From Opitutia bacterium (GTDB taxonomy: Bacteria; Verrucomicrobiota; Verrucomicrobiia; Opitutales; Opitutaceae), in contig CANHJG010000004.1 of assembly GCA_947461205.1 (NCBI GenBank), forward strand, positions 1 through 64,000: a stretch of DNA of 64,000 nucleotides. The letters are read 5' to 3'. Below, one piece after another: positions 1 to 7,973 of the stretch. A program made the position numbers and the translations under genes. Below the pieces are notes generated by a model that worked only from the letters and a program-made list of their open reading frames with translations, made no database searches and was not told the DNA's origin. Numbering within the stretch: the first letter of the stretch is position 1; each line of letters begins with the position of its first letter.

Positions 1-369
1 ATCAAAATCGAGTTCGATCCTGCGGCGGTGACGTTGGAGAAGCTGCTCGATTTTTTCTGGCAGGTGCACAATCCGACGCAGGTCGGCGGGCAGGGGAACG
101 ACAAGGGTCCCCAGTATCGCTCGATCATTCTGTTTGCCGACGCGACGCAAAAGGCGGCGGCGGAAAAATCGAAGGCGGCGGCGGCGAAAGTGTTCCGCGA
201 TCCGATCACGACGGAGATCGTGCCGTTGGAAAAATTCTGGCCGGCCGAGGAATACCATCAGGATTATTTCCGGCGGAATCCGAACGCGGGCTATTGCTCC
301 TATGTGATCGCGCCAAAGGTGAAGAAGCTGAAGCAGTCGATCGCGGAGGAGAAGGCCGGGAAGAAGTGA
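1..369 (+). CDS. msrA: Peptide methionine sulfoxide reductase MsrA, C-terminal part
   Basis: The reading frame is open from the first base and ends at a TGA, giving 122 residues of a longer protein. MsrA reduces methionine-S-sulfoxide in oxidised proteins using thioredoxin. The visible part has family hallmarks: a FFWQVHNPTQ stretch, a GPQYRS stretch that helps form the active-site pocket, and the EYHQDYF segment near the end. The catalytic cysteine motif (GCFWG in the family) would lie before the window, so activity cannot be judged here. MsrA proteins usually have 170-210 residues, so roughly the first third to half is missing because of the window edge, not because of damage. Confidence 0.93.
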   Translation: MKIEFDPAAVTLEKLLDFFWQVHNPTQVGGQGNDKGPQYRSIILFADATQKAAAEKSKAAAAKVFRDPITTEIVPLEKFWPAEEYHQDYFRRNPNAGYCSYVIAPKVKKLKQSIAEEKAGKK

Positions 370-516
370 GCGGGAGAGACGGAAAGGTTGAGAGCGGGAG
401 AGATTGAAAGACGGAGACGTTCGTGCGTTTCGCCATCGGGCGAAACGGTGGACGGCGCTGCGGCGGATCGACTCCGGGCAAGGGGTGGGTCGGCCAATGG
501 CCGACGGGGCCGGCAG

Positions 517-584
517 GAGTGGCCCGGGCTTTCCAGCCCGCGTTTTCATCCTCACGGATAGGGGCTGGAAAGCCCAGGCCACTC
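517..584. repeat. Long imperfect inverted repeat (REP-like palindrome)
   Basis: The arms are 517-539 and 562-584. Each is about 23 bases built around CGGGCTTTCCAGCCC or its partner, with one or two mismatches and a 22-base spacer. It starts three bases beyond the stop codon of the sigma-factor remnant (reading leftwards). There is no T-run, so it looks like a dispersed palindromic element rather than an intrinsic terminator. A small perfect palindrome, TCGGCCAATGGCCGA, lies just before it at 490-504. Confidence 0.75.
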
Positions 585-586
585 CG

Positions 587-791
587 TCAGCGGGGGCGCT
601 CGCGTTCGGCGGTGAGGAGTTTCTCGAGACCGGCGGGCGGAAAAGGGTGCGGCGAGGTTGGTCGAGGGCGGGCTCACGCGTTTTTGTGCGGCGTCGTCGC
701 TCGTGCCGAGCGACTCACCGATTTCACGGAAGTTTTCATTCTCGAAGAAGCGGAAGAGACTGGTGGGGCGGTTCGTCGCGGGTTTTTCGTT
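587..791 (-). pseudogene. Remnant of an ECF RNA polymerase sigma factor (region 4)
   Basis: On the minus strand the frame covering about 791-675 reads NE..., then LFRFFENENFREIGESLG and TSDDAAQKRVS. This matches the sigma region 4 helix-turn-helix of ECF sigma factors. After that the frame is lost; a second frame ends GLEKLLTAERERPR followed by a TGA at 587-589, which looks like the original C-terminus. Region 2 (core polymerase and -10 binding) is not recognisable upstream, so the gene is truncated and frameshifted. Some upstream residues (about 760-791) look degenerate. The call rests on motif recognition of the HTH stretch only. Confidence 0.65.
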
Positions 792-1288
792 GGGCGGAGG
801 ACCCGTTTCGGGGGTGTGGCGTTGCGGCCGGCGATGGGTGCGCCGAAGGGGCGCAGCTGGCGTTTCCGCCGGTGATGGAAAAGTGCGGCACAATTTCGGC
901 GGCGGACTTGCTGACGTCGGCGCAGAAGCGGTGGCCGAAAAGGACGTTGCTCGGGCCGCTGCTCGATGCGAACGACACGGTGATCACGCCCGAGCGGCCG
1001 GTGGGGAAATTCATCTCGTTTGACCGCACGGCGGTGGACACGGTGACGGACGTGGCGTCGGGCGGCGGGGAAGAGGGCGCGGACTGCGTCGATGGGGCTC
1101 TTTTCCTGCGGCAGATGACGGGGCTCGCGGGGATTGTCGGGCACACGGCGGGGCTGGCGGCGGCGCAGGTGGTGGTGTTTCAGGCGTAGGAATTTTGCGG
1201 CGTGGGGCGCACGCGCGAGCGGTCTGCGGTGGGGTTGTTTCTCACGCTCGCGGTGTCGGGGCGGGCGATGGTTTGACCACCGATCGTC
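792..1288. other. Stretch without an assignable gene
   Basis: Open frames exist on both strands because of the high GC content, but none gives a protein I recognise. A plus-strand frame from about 874 to 1189 has the most natural amino acid composition, yet it lacks a convincing start and its N-terminal extension is low-complexity. It may be further decay of the neighbouring sigma-factor locus. Confidence 0.4.
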
Positions 1289-1339
1289 CGGACGAACTCA
1301 GATCAGACCCGGTGAGGGGGATTTATCCGAGTTCGTCCG
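1289..1339. repeat. Inverted repeat upstream of the glycosyltransferase gene
   Basis: CGGACGAACTC at 1289-1299 is mirrored exactly by GAGTTCGTCCG at 1329-1339. Weaker similarity extends outwards on both sides with GAT/ATC elements. The arms look like versions of the CACGGATGAA-type dispersed repeats that I recall from many Verrucomicrobia and Planctomycetes genomes. It lies 35 bases before the start codon at 1374, so it would be transcribed or would overlap the promoter. Confidence 0.6.
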
Positions 1340-1373
1340 TGTAATCCGACGGGAAAACGGTTTGGGTTTTGGT

Positions 1374-2396
1374 ATGCCCCGGGTGTCCGTTGTTTTGCCG
1401 GTGTTCAAGGCGGCCGCGACGATTGCGCGGGCGGTGGAGAGTGTGCGGGCACAGACGTGGACGGAGTGGGAGTTGGTCGTGGTCGATGACGGGTCGACGG
1501 ATGGAACGCGGGAGATAGTGCGCGGCCTCGCACGGGAGGAAAAAAGGATGAGGGTGATCGAGCGGGCGCACGCGGGCGTGGCGCTGGCGGCGAATGCCGC
1601 GATGGCCGCGGCGCGGGGGGACTTCGTCGCACGGATGGATGCGGACGACGTGGCGCATCCGGAGCGGCTGGCGGAGCAGGTGGCGTGGCTGGAGCGGGCG
1701 GAGCAGCGCGACGTGGGCGTGGTGGGTTGTCTCGTGGCATTTGGCGGGGACCGCGCGGCGAACGCGGGGTATGCGTTGCATGTGGATTGGGTGAACTCGC
1801 TGGTGACGCCGGAGGAGATGGCGGTGAATCGTTTCGTGGAACAGCCGGTGGTGAATCCGAGCGTGATGTTCCGGCGCGAGCTGGTGGCGCAGCACGGCGG
1901 GTATCGCGACGGGGATTTTCCGGAGGATTACGAGCTATGGTTGCGCTGGCTCGACGCGGGCGTGCGGATGGCGAAGGTGCCGCGGGTGTTGCTCACGTGG
2001 CACGACGCGCCGACGCGGCTGACGCGCACCGATGCGCGGTATGCGCCCGACGCGTTTTTCCGGGTTAAGGCGGAGTGGATCGCACGGGAGCTGGCGCGGA
2101 GCGGGGGCGGGCGCGAAGTCTGGGTGTGGGGCGCGGGGCGGCACACGCGCAAGCGCGCGGCGGGGCTGGAGCGGTGGGGCGTGCGGATTGCGGGGTATAT
2201 CGATGTCGACGTGAAGAAGACCGGACGCGGGATCGGCGGGACCGGTTTGCCCGTGATCGGCGAAAGCGATTTGCCGGCGCCCGGAAAGATTGTGGTCCTC
2301 AGTTATGTGACCACGCGCGGGGCGCGGGACTACAACCGGGCGCGCCTCTGGGAGCGCGGTTATGTCGAGGGACAAGATTTTTGGATGGCCGGCTGA
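1374..2396 (+). CDS. Family 2 glycosyltransferase with a C-terminal Rossmann-like domain
   Basis: The protein has 340 residues starting at the ATG at 1374. The frame is open further upstream, but that part is low-complexity. Residues 1-220 form a GT-A glycosyltransferase family 2 domain: the start PRVSVVLPVFKAA, the nucleotide-sugar binding VVDDGS at 36-41 and the metal-binding DADD at 89-92. Such enzymes transfer a sugar from a nucleotide-sugar to a lipid or polysaccharide acceptor at the cytoplasmic face. The last 90 residues begin VWVWGAGRHTRKRA, a glycine-rich nucleotide-binding turn, and resemble the small Rossmann-like domain found in some surface polysaccharide proteins. No other polysaccharide genes are adjacent, so the acceptor is unknown. 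Confidence 0.85.
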   Translation: MPRVSVVLPVFKAAATIARAVESVRAQTWTEWELVVVDDGSTDGTREIVRGLAREEKRMRVIERAHAGVALAANAAMAAARGDFVARMDADDVAHPERLAEQVAWLERAEQRDVGVVGCLVAFGGDRAANAGYALHVDWVNSLVTPEEMAVNRFVEQPVVNPSVMFRRELVAQHGGYRDGDFPEDYELWLRWLDAGVRMAKVPRVLLTWHDAPTRLTRTDARYAPDAFFRVKAEWIARELARSGGGREVWVWGAGRHTRKRAAGLERWGVRIAGYIDVDVKKTGRGIGGTGLPVIGESDLPAPGKIVVLSYVTTRGARDYNRARLWERGYVEGQDFWMAG

Positions 2397-2556
2397 GGGC
2401 GGGGCGGCGGGGTGAAACGCCTGAGGAGACGGAGCGGCGCCGCCGGCCCTGCGCTCGGGGCGACGGTGGCCGCCAGCCCGACGGGGGGGGGCGGCGCCGG
2501 CAAGACGGGCTGGACGTGGGAGGCGGCCGGGTTAAACCCCGAGCCGAAGAAAACCC

Positions 2557-3240
2557 ATGGCGAGCGGCGAAACGGAAAATCATCGGAGGCTGAAAGCGCT
2601 CGCGCTCGTGTGGGCGCGGGCGAATGGGTTTGCGATTGCGACGGCGGAAGTGCGCGTGCCGAAGAGCGGGTATCGGGCGGATGTCGCGGCGTGTTCGCGC
2701 GGGGAGGGGCGACGGACGGTGGTGTTCGAATGCAAGCAGGCGCGGGGGGATTTGCTCAAGGATGCGCGGCGCGAGGCGGAAGCGAGGGCGAAGGTGGAGG
2801 AGTTGGGCGCGCGGTTGAACAAACTCGAGGAGCTGATCGGTGGCCACCGGCCGGATCTGCGGAAGGGCGAGGCGCTGTTTCCCGAGTTCGATGCGTGGGA
2901 TTTTTCGGGGTTGGAGCATACAACGCACCGAAAGGTGGTGGCGGAGCTGGCGATGTGGCAGGAGCGGCGGTCGAGCGGGACGAAGTTTGCGAAGCTGTGG
3001 CGGTGGCGCGCGGCGGATTTTTTCTACCTCGTGAGCGAGGAAGGCATTTTTGCCCAGGCGGAGGTGCCGGCGGGCTGGGGCTTGCTCGTGCGCGTGCGCG
3101 GGGCGGGGGAGGAGGGCGCAGGTCTGCGGCTGGAGCGGAAGCCGGTGTGGGCGGAGGCGACGGAGGCGCAGCGGCTGGCGTTGTTGGAGCAGATCGCGCT
3201 CGCGGCGACGCGGATGCCGCGGGTCGCGGAAATGGAATAG
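2557..3240 (+). CDS. PD-(D/E)XK nuclease-like protein of unknown role
   Basis: This is a 227-residue soluble protein. Its N-terminal 70 residues carry the layout of a PD-(D/E)XK nuclease core: E31, then YRADVAA with D42, then VVFECK with E58 and K60, followed by the polar QARGD. This arrangement is seen in small DNA-repair or restriction-related nucleases such as MmcB-like proteins. The middle contains a charged helix (about 66-95) and the C-terminal half is rich in W and L without a known motif. It is followed on the same strand by a methyltransferase gene, which suggests a nucleic-acid role for the pair, but no known system is matched. The family assignment is my reading of the motif. Confidence 0.65.
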   Translation: MASGETENHRRLKALALVWARANGFAIATAEVRVPKSGYRADVAACSRGEGRRTVVFECKQARGDLLKDARREAEARAKVEELGARLNKLEELIGGHRPDLRKGEALFPEFDAWDFSGLEHTTHRKVVAELAMWQERRSSGTKFAKLWRWRAADFFYLVSEEGIFAQAEVPAGWGLLVRVRGAGEEGAGLRLERKPVWAEATEAQRLALLEQIALAATRMPRVAEME

Positions 3241-3433
3241 CGGTCCGGAGCGCCGAAGATTTCGGCGAAGAGTCGACGGGGGGCGGGGGTTCGGTGCAGA
3301 CGACGAAGCCGCCGGTCGCGCCTTGCACGAAGGCCTCCTTGCAGGCGTGGGTTGCGACGGCCGTGGCGTGGAGGGGGTGGCGGGTCCGGCGCGCGGGGGA
3401 AATTTTAACCACGGACTGCGCCGAGGCACACGG

Positions 3434-4222
3434 ATGAAGTTCGCGGGTCGGACGGGAATTTTTCGTGCAATCGGTGGCCGCCGGGGTCAATCGGTCTGGG
3501 TCTTGCCCACGCCTCTGCCTCACACTTCCGGAGATCAAGAAAACCAGCCGTCGGATGCGGGGGTGGGGCGCGAGGTGGTGTGCGCGGATGCGCTGCCGTG
3601 GATGCGGGAGCGGGGGCGGATCGCCGGGGCGTGTGCGGTGACGTCGCTGCCCGATGTGTCGGAAGTGGGGACGAGTCTGCCGGTGTGGCGGGCGTGGTTT
3701 TTGGAGGCGGTGGGGCTCGTGGTGGCGGCGGTGCCGGACGAAAGCGCGGCGCTGTTTTTCCAGAGCGACATCAAGCGCGACGGGGAGTGGATCGACAAAG
3801 GGGCAATGGTGATGCGGGCGGCCGAGGAGGCGGGCGCGCGCGTGCTGTTTCATAAGATCGTGTGCCGGCGGCCGGCAGGGATGCTCACCGCGGGGCGGCC
3901 GGGGTTCACGCATTTCATCGCGGTGTCGCGGACGATGAAATGCCCGGACGTGCTGGCGATTCCGGATGTGATCGCAGATGCGGGCGAGCAAAAGTGGGTG
4001 CGGGCGATGGGCGTGCGGGCGGCGGGGCATGCGGGGCGGTTTGCGCGGGAGGTGGTGGGGGCGACGATCGGGCGGGCGCCAGTGGTGTTTGACCCGTTTT
4101 GCGGGGTGGGAACGGTGCTCGCGGTGGCGAATGCGCTGGGGCTCGAGGCGCTCGGCGTGGAGAAAAACCGGAAGCGGGCGGAGCAGGCGCGGGAATTGCG
4201 GGTGCGCGCGGACGAGGTGTGA
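3434..4222 (+). CDS. SAM-dependent methyltransferase, DNA-methylase-like fold
   Basis: The C-terminal end contains VFDPFCGVGTVLAVA (about 218-232) followed by LGVEKN, a textbook SAM-binding motif I and acidic ribose-binding loop of N6/N4-type methyltransferases. The expected catalytic (D/N/S)PP(Y/F) motif precedes it in this permuted order. At the matching place the sequence is TSLPD (70-74), so either the substrate is different or the protein belongs to a divergent branch. The start is uncertain: ATG 3434 gives 262 residues, while GTG 3563 removes a low-quality leader and gives 219. It lies 190 bases after the nuclease-like gene on the same strand. The target (DNA, RNA or other) cannot be told from the sequence. 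Confidence 0.65.
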   Translation: MKFAGRTGIFRAIGGRRGQSVWVLPTPLPHTSGDQENQPSDAGVGREVVCADALPWMRERGRIAGACAVTSLPDVSEVGTSLPVWRAWFLEAVGLVVAAVPDESAALFFQSDIKRDGEWIDKGAMVMRAAEEAGARVLFHKIVCRRPAGMLTAGRPGFTHFIAVSRTMKCPDVLAIPDVIADAGEQKWVRAMGVRAAGHAGRFAREVVGATIGRAPVVFDPFCGVGTVLAVANALGLEALGVEKNRKRAEQARELRVRADEV

Positions 4223-4291
4223 GGGGGCTTGTCAGGGCAACGGATCGCCGCGGGCTGGACTTCTCGCGGTTTCGGCGGACTGTCAGGTCCG

Positions 4292-5095
4292 ATGCCTGAA
4301 ACGACTCCGCCCAACCTTGCCGATGCCGGTCTCGACGTGGACACGCACTTTGTGCGCACCCGCAACGCCATGGTGGCGCGCGCGGATTTCGGCGCGCTGT
4401 TTGTCGACTACTATCTCCACCTCGGCGCGCAGAGCATCAAACCGGCGCCGGAGCACGATGCGTTGTTCAAGCGGGCGATGGTGGCGTTTGTGCTGCACTG
4501 CGCGTCGCGGCCCCGGAACGAGCTGACGGCGTGGACGATCAATTTTCAGGAGCCGCGCGTGAATCTGTTTCTGACGGGAGACAACGAGCTCGGCACGGTG
4601 ACGGGGCGCATTTTTTCTGAAAACGTCAAGGAACTGCCGGAAAATATTTTCTATGCGGACGTCGTCCGCGGTCGCGGGGAAAAGCGGCGGAGTGCGGTGA
4701 CCTTTACGGGGGCGGATCCGATCGCGGCGGTGGAAAAATTCTATGCGCAGAGCGAGCAACGGCTGGCGCGGTTCTTCGAGGTTGGCGAAGAGGTGTGGGC
4801 GATGGTGACGGAGCATCCGGACTGCGACAAGGCGTGGTTGCAGGCGCTGACGGCGGACGGGGCACGGGATCTCGCGAAGACGGAGTCGCTCGGATTTTTG
4901 GAGAAGCGGGTGTGCCGGTGGCACTGCGGCTGCAATCAGCCGAAGCTGATGGAAGTGCTGGCGCCGGCGATGCGGAACGATCCGGCGGCGTTGTTTCACG
5001 ACGACGCGAAGATCGAGATCCGGTGTCCGCGGTGCGCGGCGCGGCACACGATCACGCGGGAGGCGATGGAAGCGTTCGTCGCGGCGAACAAGTAG
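4292..5095 (+). CDS. hslO: Hsp33-like redox-regulated chaperone
   Basis: The protein has 267 residues from the ATG at 4292, a length close to Hsp33. The C-terminus holds the zinc/redox switch: HCGC with C212 and C214, then IRCPRC with C245 and C248, the CxC...CxxC pattern of Hsp33; an additional C208 lies nearby. In the family these cysteines bind zinc when reduced and form disulfides under oxidative stress, switching on holdase activity. The N-terminal 200 residues fit the length of the Hsp33 core but are divergent. It lies 12 bases before pnuC on the same strand, which may only reflect a shared transcript. Confidence 0.8.
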   Translation: MPETTPPNLADAGLDVDTHFVRTRNAMVARADFGALFVDYYLHLGAQSIKPAPEHDALFKRAMVAFVLHCASRPRNELTAWTINFQEPRVNLFLTGDNELGTVTGRIFSENVKELPENIFYADVVRGRGEKRRSAVTFTGADPIAAVEKFYAQSEQRLARFFEVGEEVWAMVTEHPDCDKAWLQALTADGARDLAKTESLGFLEKRVCRWHCGCNQPKLMEVLAPAMRNDPAALFHDDAKIEIRCPRCAARHTITREAMEAFVAANK

Positions 5096-5107
5096 GCGCC
5101 GGTCGCG

Positions 5108-5722
5108 ATGAGGGAAGTCTTCCACTCGATTTGGACCGGGCTGACGACGGCGTCGGCGCTCGATCAGGCGAACCTGCTGCTCGGGATCGTCGGCGTGGTG
5201 CTGATGATCCGGCGGACGCTGTGGGCGTTTCCGGTGGGGTTGGTCGCCGTGACGGTGCAGGGCGTGCTGTTTTTTCAGGCGAAATTTTATGCGGATGCCG
5301 CGCTGCAGATTTTCTTTTTTGCGGCGCTGGCGGGCGGGTGGTGGCATTGGGCGCACGGGCGCGGGGCGAGCGAGACGGAGTTGCCCGTCACGGCGTTGTC
5401 GGGGCGTGGCCGGATGGTGACACTCGGGCTGGGCGTGGGAGCGACGGTGCTATGGGCGTGGGCGTTGCGGACGTGGACGGATGCGGTGATGCCGTGGCGC
5501 GACGCGTTTATTGCCGCGTTCAGCGTGGCGGCGCAGGTGTTGCAGGCGCGGAAGGCGATCGAAAACTGGGCGCTGTGGCTCGTGGTCAATCTAGTCGCGA
5601 TCACGGCGTATTGGAAAGCGGACCTGGCTTACACGGCGTTGTTGTATGCGGTGTATTTCGGGCTGGCCGTGGTGGGCTGGCGCGAGTGGGCGCGGGCGAA
5701 GCAGGGAGGCGGCCGTGGGTGA
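5108..5722 (+). CDS. pnuC: Nicotinamide riboside/NMN transporter PnuC
   Basis: This is a 204-residue membrane protein with about seven hydrophobic segments. Family hallmarks are the GGWWHW motif after the third segment and the end segment IENWALWLVVNLVAITAY, matching the conserved ENW-x3-W region of PnuC. PnuC imports nicotinamide riboside by facilitated diffusion, and a kinase traps it inside. The next gene encodes that kinase and its GTG start overlaps the last codons of pnuC, so the two are translationally coupled. Confidence 0.92.
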   Translation: MREVFHSIWTGLTTASALDQANLLLGIVGVVLMIRRTLWAFPVGLVAVTVQGVLFFQAKFYADAALQIFFFAALAGGWWHWAHGRGASETELPVTALSGRGRMVTLGLGVGATVLWAWALRTWTDAVMPWRDAFIAAFSVAAQVLQARKAIENWALWLVVNLVAITAYWKADLAYTALLYAVYFGLAVVGWREWARAKQGGGRG

Positions 5723-6263
5723 GGTGAAACGCGTGGTGGTGTTCGGCACCGAATCGACGGGGAAGACGACGCTGGCGGCGCGGCTCGCGGACCGATTTGG
5801 CGAGCCGTGGGCGGAGGAATTTGTGCGGGAGTTTTGGGAAATCAAGGAGGGCAAAATCACGGCGGGCGACCTTGGCACGATCGCCCTGGGGCAGATCGCG
5901 AACGAGGACTACGCGGTGGCGGCGGCGCGGCGTGTGGTGTTTTTCGACACGGATTTGCTGACGTGCACGCTGTGGGACGACGTGCTGTTTCCCGGGGCGT
6001 GTCCGCCGTGGGTGCGGGCGGAGGCGGAGCAACGGGTGCGCGGGGTGGCGCTGTGGCTGTTGTGCGACACAGATGTGCCGTTCGAGCCGGACCCGCAGCG
6101 GAGTTTTCCGGATCCGGCGGACCGAGCGCGCGGGCGGGCACGGTGGCGCGAGGCGCTGGAGCGGCGCGGGCTGCCCTTCGTGGAGATCAGCGGGAGCTGG
6201 GCGGAGCGGGAGCGCCGGGCGGTGGAGGCGGTGCAGAAACTCCTCGATTCCGCGGCGGAGTAA
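5715..6263 (+). CDS. NadR-type ribosylnicotinamide kinase
   Basis: The GTG start at 5715 overlaps the end of pnuC by 8 bases. The protein has 182 residues and opens with VVVFGTESTGKTT, a P-loop (residues 11-19) characteristic of the kinase domain of NadR. It has neither the helix-turn-helix nor the adenylyltransferase domain of enteric NadR, so it corresponds to a stand-alone ATP-binding/kinase module that phosphorylates nicotinamide riboside to NMN. FFDTDLLTC fits the family's metal-binding region. With PnuC it forms a compact NAD salvage unit. No repressor site is evident. Confidence 0.85.
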   Translation: MGEVKRVVVFGTESTGKTTLAARLADRFGEPWAEEFVREFWEIKEGKITAGDLGTIALGQIANEDYAVAAARRVVFFDTDLLTCTLWDDVLFPGACPPWVRAEAEQRVRGVALWLLCDTDVPFEPDPQRSFPDPADRARGRARWREALERRGLPFVEISGSWAERERRAVEAVQKLLDSAAE

Positions 6264-6324
6264 CGTTTCCGTGGGCGAAGCGTCTCAGCCGTTCCCGCCG
6301 GCGGTTGGCCGGCCCCTTTTACCC

Positions 6325-7188
6325 ATGAAAACTCCGCTCCGTTTGTTTTCGGTCGCCGTGGTGGCAATCGCCTTCGCCCTGACGTCGGCCCGCGTGGCCG
6401 CGGCCGGTCCGCAACTCGGCCTCCAGTCCTGGACGTGCCGCAACATGACCTTCGACGAGGTCGTGGATTTCGCGACCAAGCATCAGATCAAGAATCTGCA
6501 GCTGATCTCGAAGCACATCGATCCGAAGGGTTCGAAGGAGGAGTCGCTGCGCAAGAAGGCGATTTTGGATGCGCGCGGACTGACGTGCTACACGTTTGGC
6601 GTGAACGGCACGTCGATGGAGAAGGAGGAGAACCGGAAGCTGTTCGAATTTGCGAAGCTGATGGGGATCAAAATCATCATCGTGGAGCCGAAGAATCTGG
6701 CGGAGTGGGACAACCTCGAGCAGCTGGTGAAGGACTACGACATCAAGCTCGCGATCCACAACCACGGCACGGGTTCGGTCTATGGGGATCCGGCGACGGT
6801 GCAAAAGGTGCTCGCCAAGCGCGACGCGCGCATCGGGGTGTGTCTCGATATCGGGTGGGTGACGGCGGCGGGGTTCGACGTGGCCAAGGTGTTCCGCGAG
6901 TACAACGGCCGCGTGTTCGACATGCATCTGAAGGACAAACGCGTCGAGCCGGCGGTGGCGGGGGCGATGGTGACCGACAAGAAGGGCGAAAAGAAACCGG
7001 CGGGCCCGACGATTCTCGACGTGGAAATCGGCACCGGGCAGGCAAACTACAAGGAGCTTTTTGCCGAAATCCAGAAGGCGAAGTGGTCCGGCGTGATGGC
7101 GATCGAGACGGACAATGCCGGATTTGCGCAGGACCCGAACAAGCTGGTCGCGGGCGCCGTGACCTTCTTCAAGGCGAACGTGAAGTGA
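6325..7188 (+). CDS. Secreted sugar phosphate isomerase/epimerase-like TIM-barrel protein
   Basis: The protein has 287 residues. The first 26 form a typical signal peptide (MKTPLRLFSVAVVAIAFALT, then ARVAAAG), so it is exported. The mature part is a xylose-isomerase-like / AP-endonuclease-2 TIM barrel: QLGLQSWTCRNM at the first strand, IIIVEPKN, LAIHNHG, VCLDIGWV, FDMHLKD and AIETDN carry the metal-ligand and sugar-binding positions of that fold. Exported members of this family are common in Verrucomicrobia and Planctomycetes and are generally assigned to breakdown of unusual carbohydrates; the substrate is unknown. A strong terminator follows 80 bases later. Confidence 0.85.
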   Translation: MKTPLRLFSVAVVAIAFALTSARVAAAGPQLGLQSWTCRNMTFDEVVDFATKHQIKNLQLISKHIDPKGSKEESLRKKAILDARGLTCYTFGVNGTSMEKEENRKLFEFAKLMGIKIIIVEPKNLAEWDNLEQLVKDYDIKLAIHNHGTGSVYGDPATVQKVLAKRDARIGVCLDIGWVTAAGFDVAKVFREYNGRVFDMHLKDKRVEPAVAGAMVTDKKGEKKPAGPTILDVEIGTGQANYKELFAEIQKAKWSGVMAIETDNAGFAQDPNKLVAGAVTFFKANVK

Positions 7189-7268
7189 TCCGCCATCGCC
7201 CTGCGGGCAATGGCGCGAAGGGATCTCCCCGTCGCGGGGCGTCGGGGGTGGCCTTGGAAAAAGGCGTG

Positions 7269-7298
7269 GCGGCGGTCGAAGCGACCGCCGCTTTTTTT
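7269..7298 (+). terminator. Rho-independent terminator of the isomerase-like gene
   Basis: GCGGCGGTCG (7269-7278) and CGACCGCCGC (7282-7291) form a perfect 10-base stem with a 3-base loop, followed directly by seven T residues (7292-7298). It is placed correctly for the gene ending at 7188. Confidence 0.93.
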
Positions 7299-7326
7299 GT
7301 GGACTTACGGGAGGGGGGGGCGTGGG

Positions 7327-7370
7327 GAGAAAGCGGAAAGAGAAAGCGGAAAGAGAAAGCGGGAAGCGAA
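7327..7370. repeat. Purine-rich short tandem repeat
   Basis: About three copies of a 13-base unit close to GAGAAAGCGGAAA run through this stretch, with a degenerate end. It lies between the terminator and the 3' end of the broken gene that follows on the minus strand. Confidence 0.7.
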
Positions 7371-7383
7371 AGGGGCCGGCGGT

Positions 7384-7940
7384 TCAGGGGTGGCCCCAGG
7401 GGGCGCGTGGGGCGGGGACGGGTTTTGTGAGGTCGAATTCGACGCGGAAGCGGCTGCCTTCGGACTCGCGAACGAGGCGGTAGCTGAGGGTTTTTTCGGT
7501 GGAGAACAGGAAGGACCAGACATTGGTTTTCGCGGCGGGGATAAGTTCGGCGGTGAAGGTGTCGGCGGGGAAATCTTGTTGGCGGGCCGTGCCGGCGGTG
7601 GCGGTGTCACCGCCGTATTGGGTGACCTGGTCGGCGGTGCCGTCTTCGTGCCGGTGGTCGTGTTTGAGGCGGAGGCCGGTGGCGGTGCGCGTGATCACCC
7701 AGGTGCGCGAGCGGTTGTCGCCAACGTGGAAGGGGATTTTGATTTCGTTTTCACCTTAGGCGCGCGCCTGCAGGACGAGACGTTTGCCGGCGAAGGCGTC
7801 GTCGGTGGCGCTGGTGCTTTCGGCAATTTTGCCGGCGAAGGCCTGGCCGCAGAGGGCGCGGAGTTCGGCCCAGAATGTTTCCTGAGCGGGCGGGAGCGCG
7901 CGGTCGGTGGGCGGGAGGAGGAGGAAGGGGCGGCGAGGCA
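7384..7940 (-). pseudogene. Secreted protein of unknown function with an in-frame stop
   Basis: Reading leftwards, one frame gives ETFWAELRALCGQAFAGKI, then LVLQARA, then a TAA (about 7755-7757), and continues in the same frame with GENEIKIPFHVGDNRSRTW through LKHDHRHEDGT, DQVTQYGG and FDLTKPV to a stop at 7384. Sequence quality on both sides of the stop is equally good. I recall a secreted family in Bacteroidetes and Verrucomicrobia with the same order of elements, in which a cysteine or similar residue occupies the stop position. The 5' end has no credible start and runs towards a purine-rich tandem repeat at 7974-8077, so the leader may also be damaged. The function of the family is not known. 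Confidence 0.7.
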
Positions 7941-7973
7941 GGGCGCGGAGGGTGACGGGGGGTCAGGGTGAGG

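Noticed and set aside
404-1189. A 261-codon plus-strand frame between msrA and the glycosyltransferase
   Set aside because: Its first half crosses the palindrome and the sigma-factor remnant and is not protein-like. Only the last 100 residues look natural and there is no start for them.
3241-3433. A minus-strand peptide (HACKEAFVQGATGGFVVCTEP) in the gap between the nuclease-like and methyltransferase genes
   Set aside because: It looks partly natural but is short, has no start or recognisable family, and lies inside a long antisense open frame.
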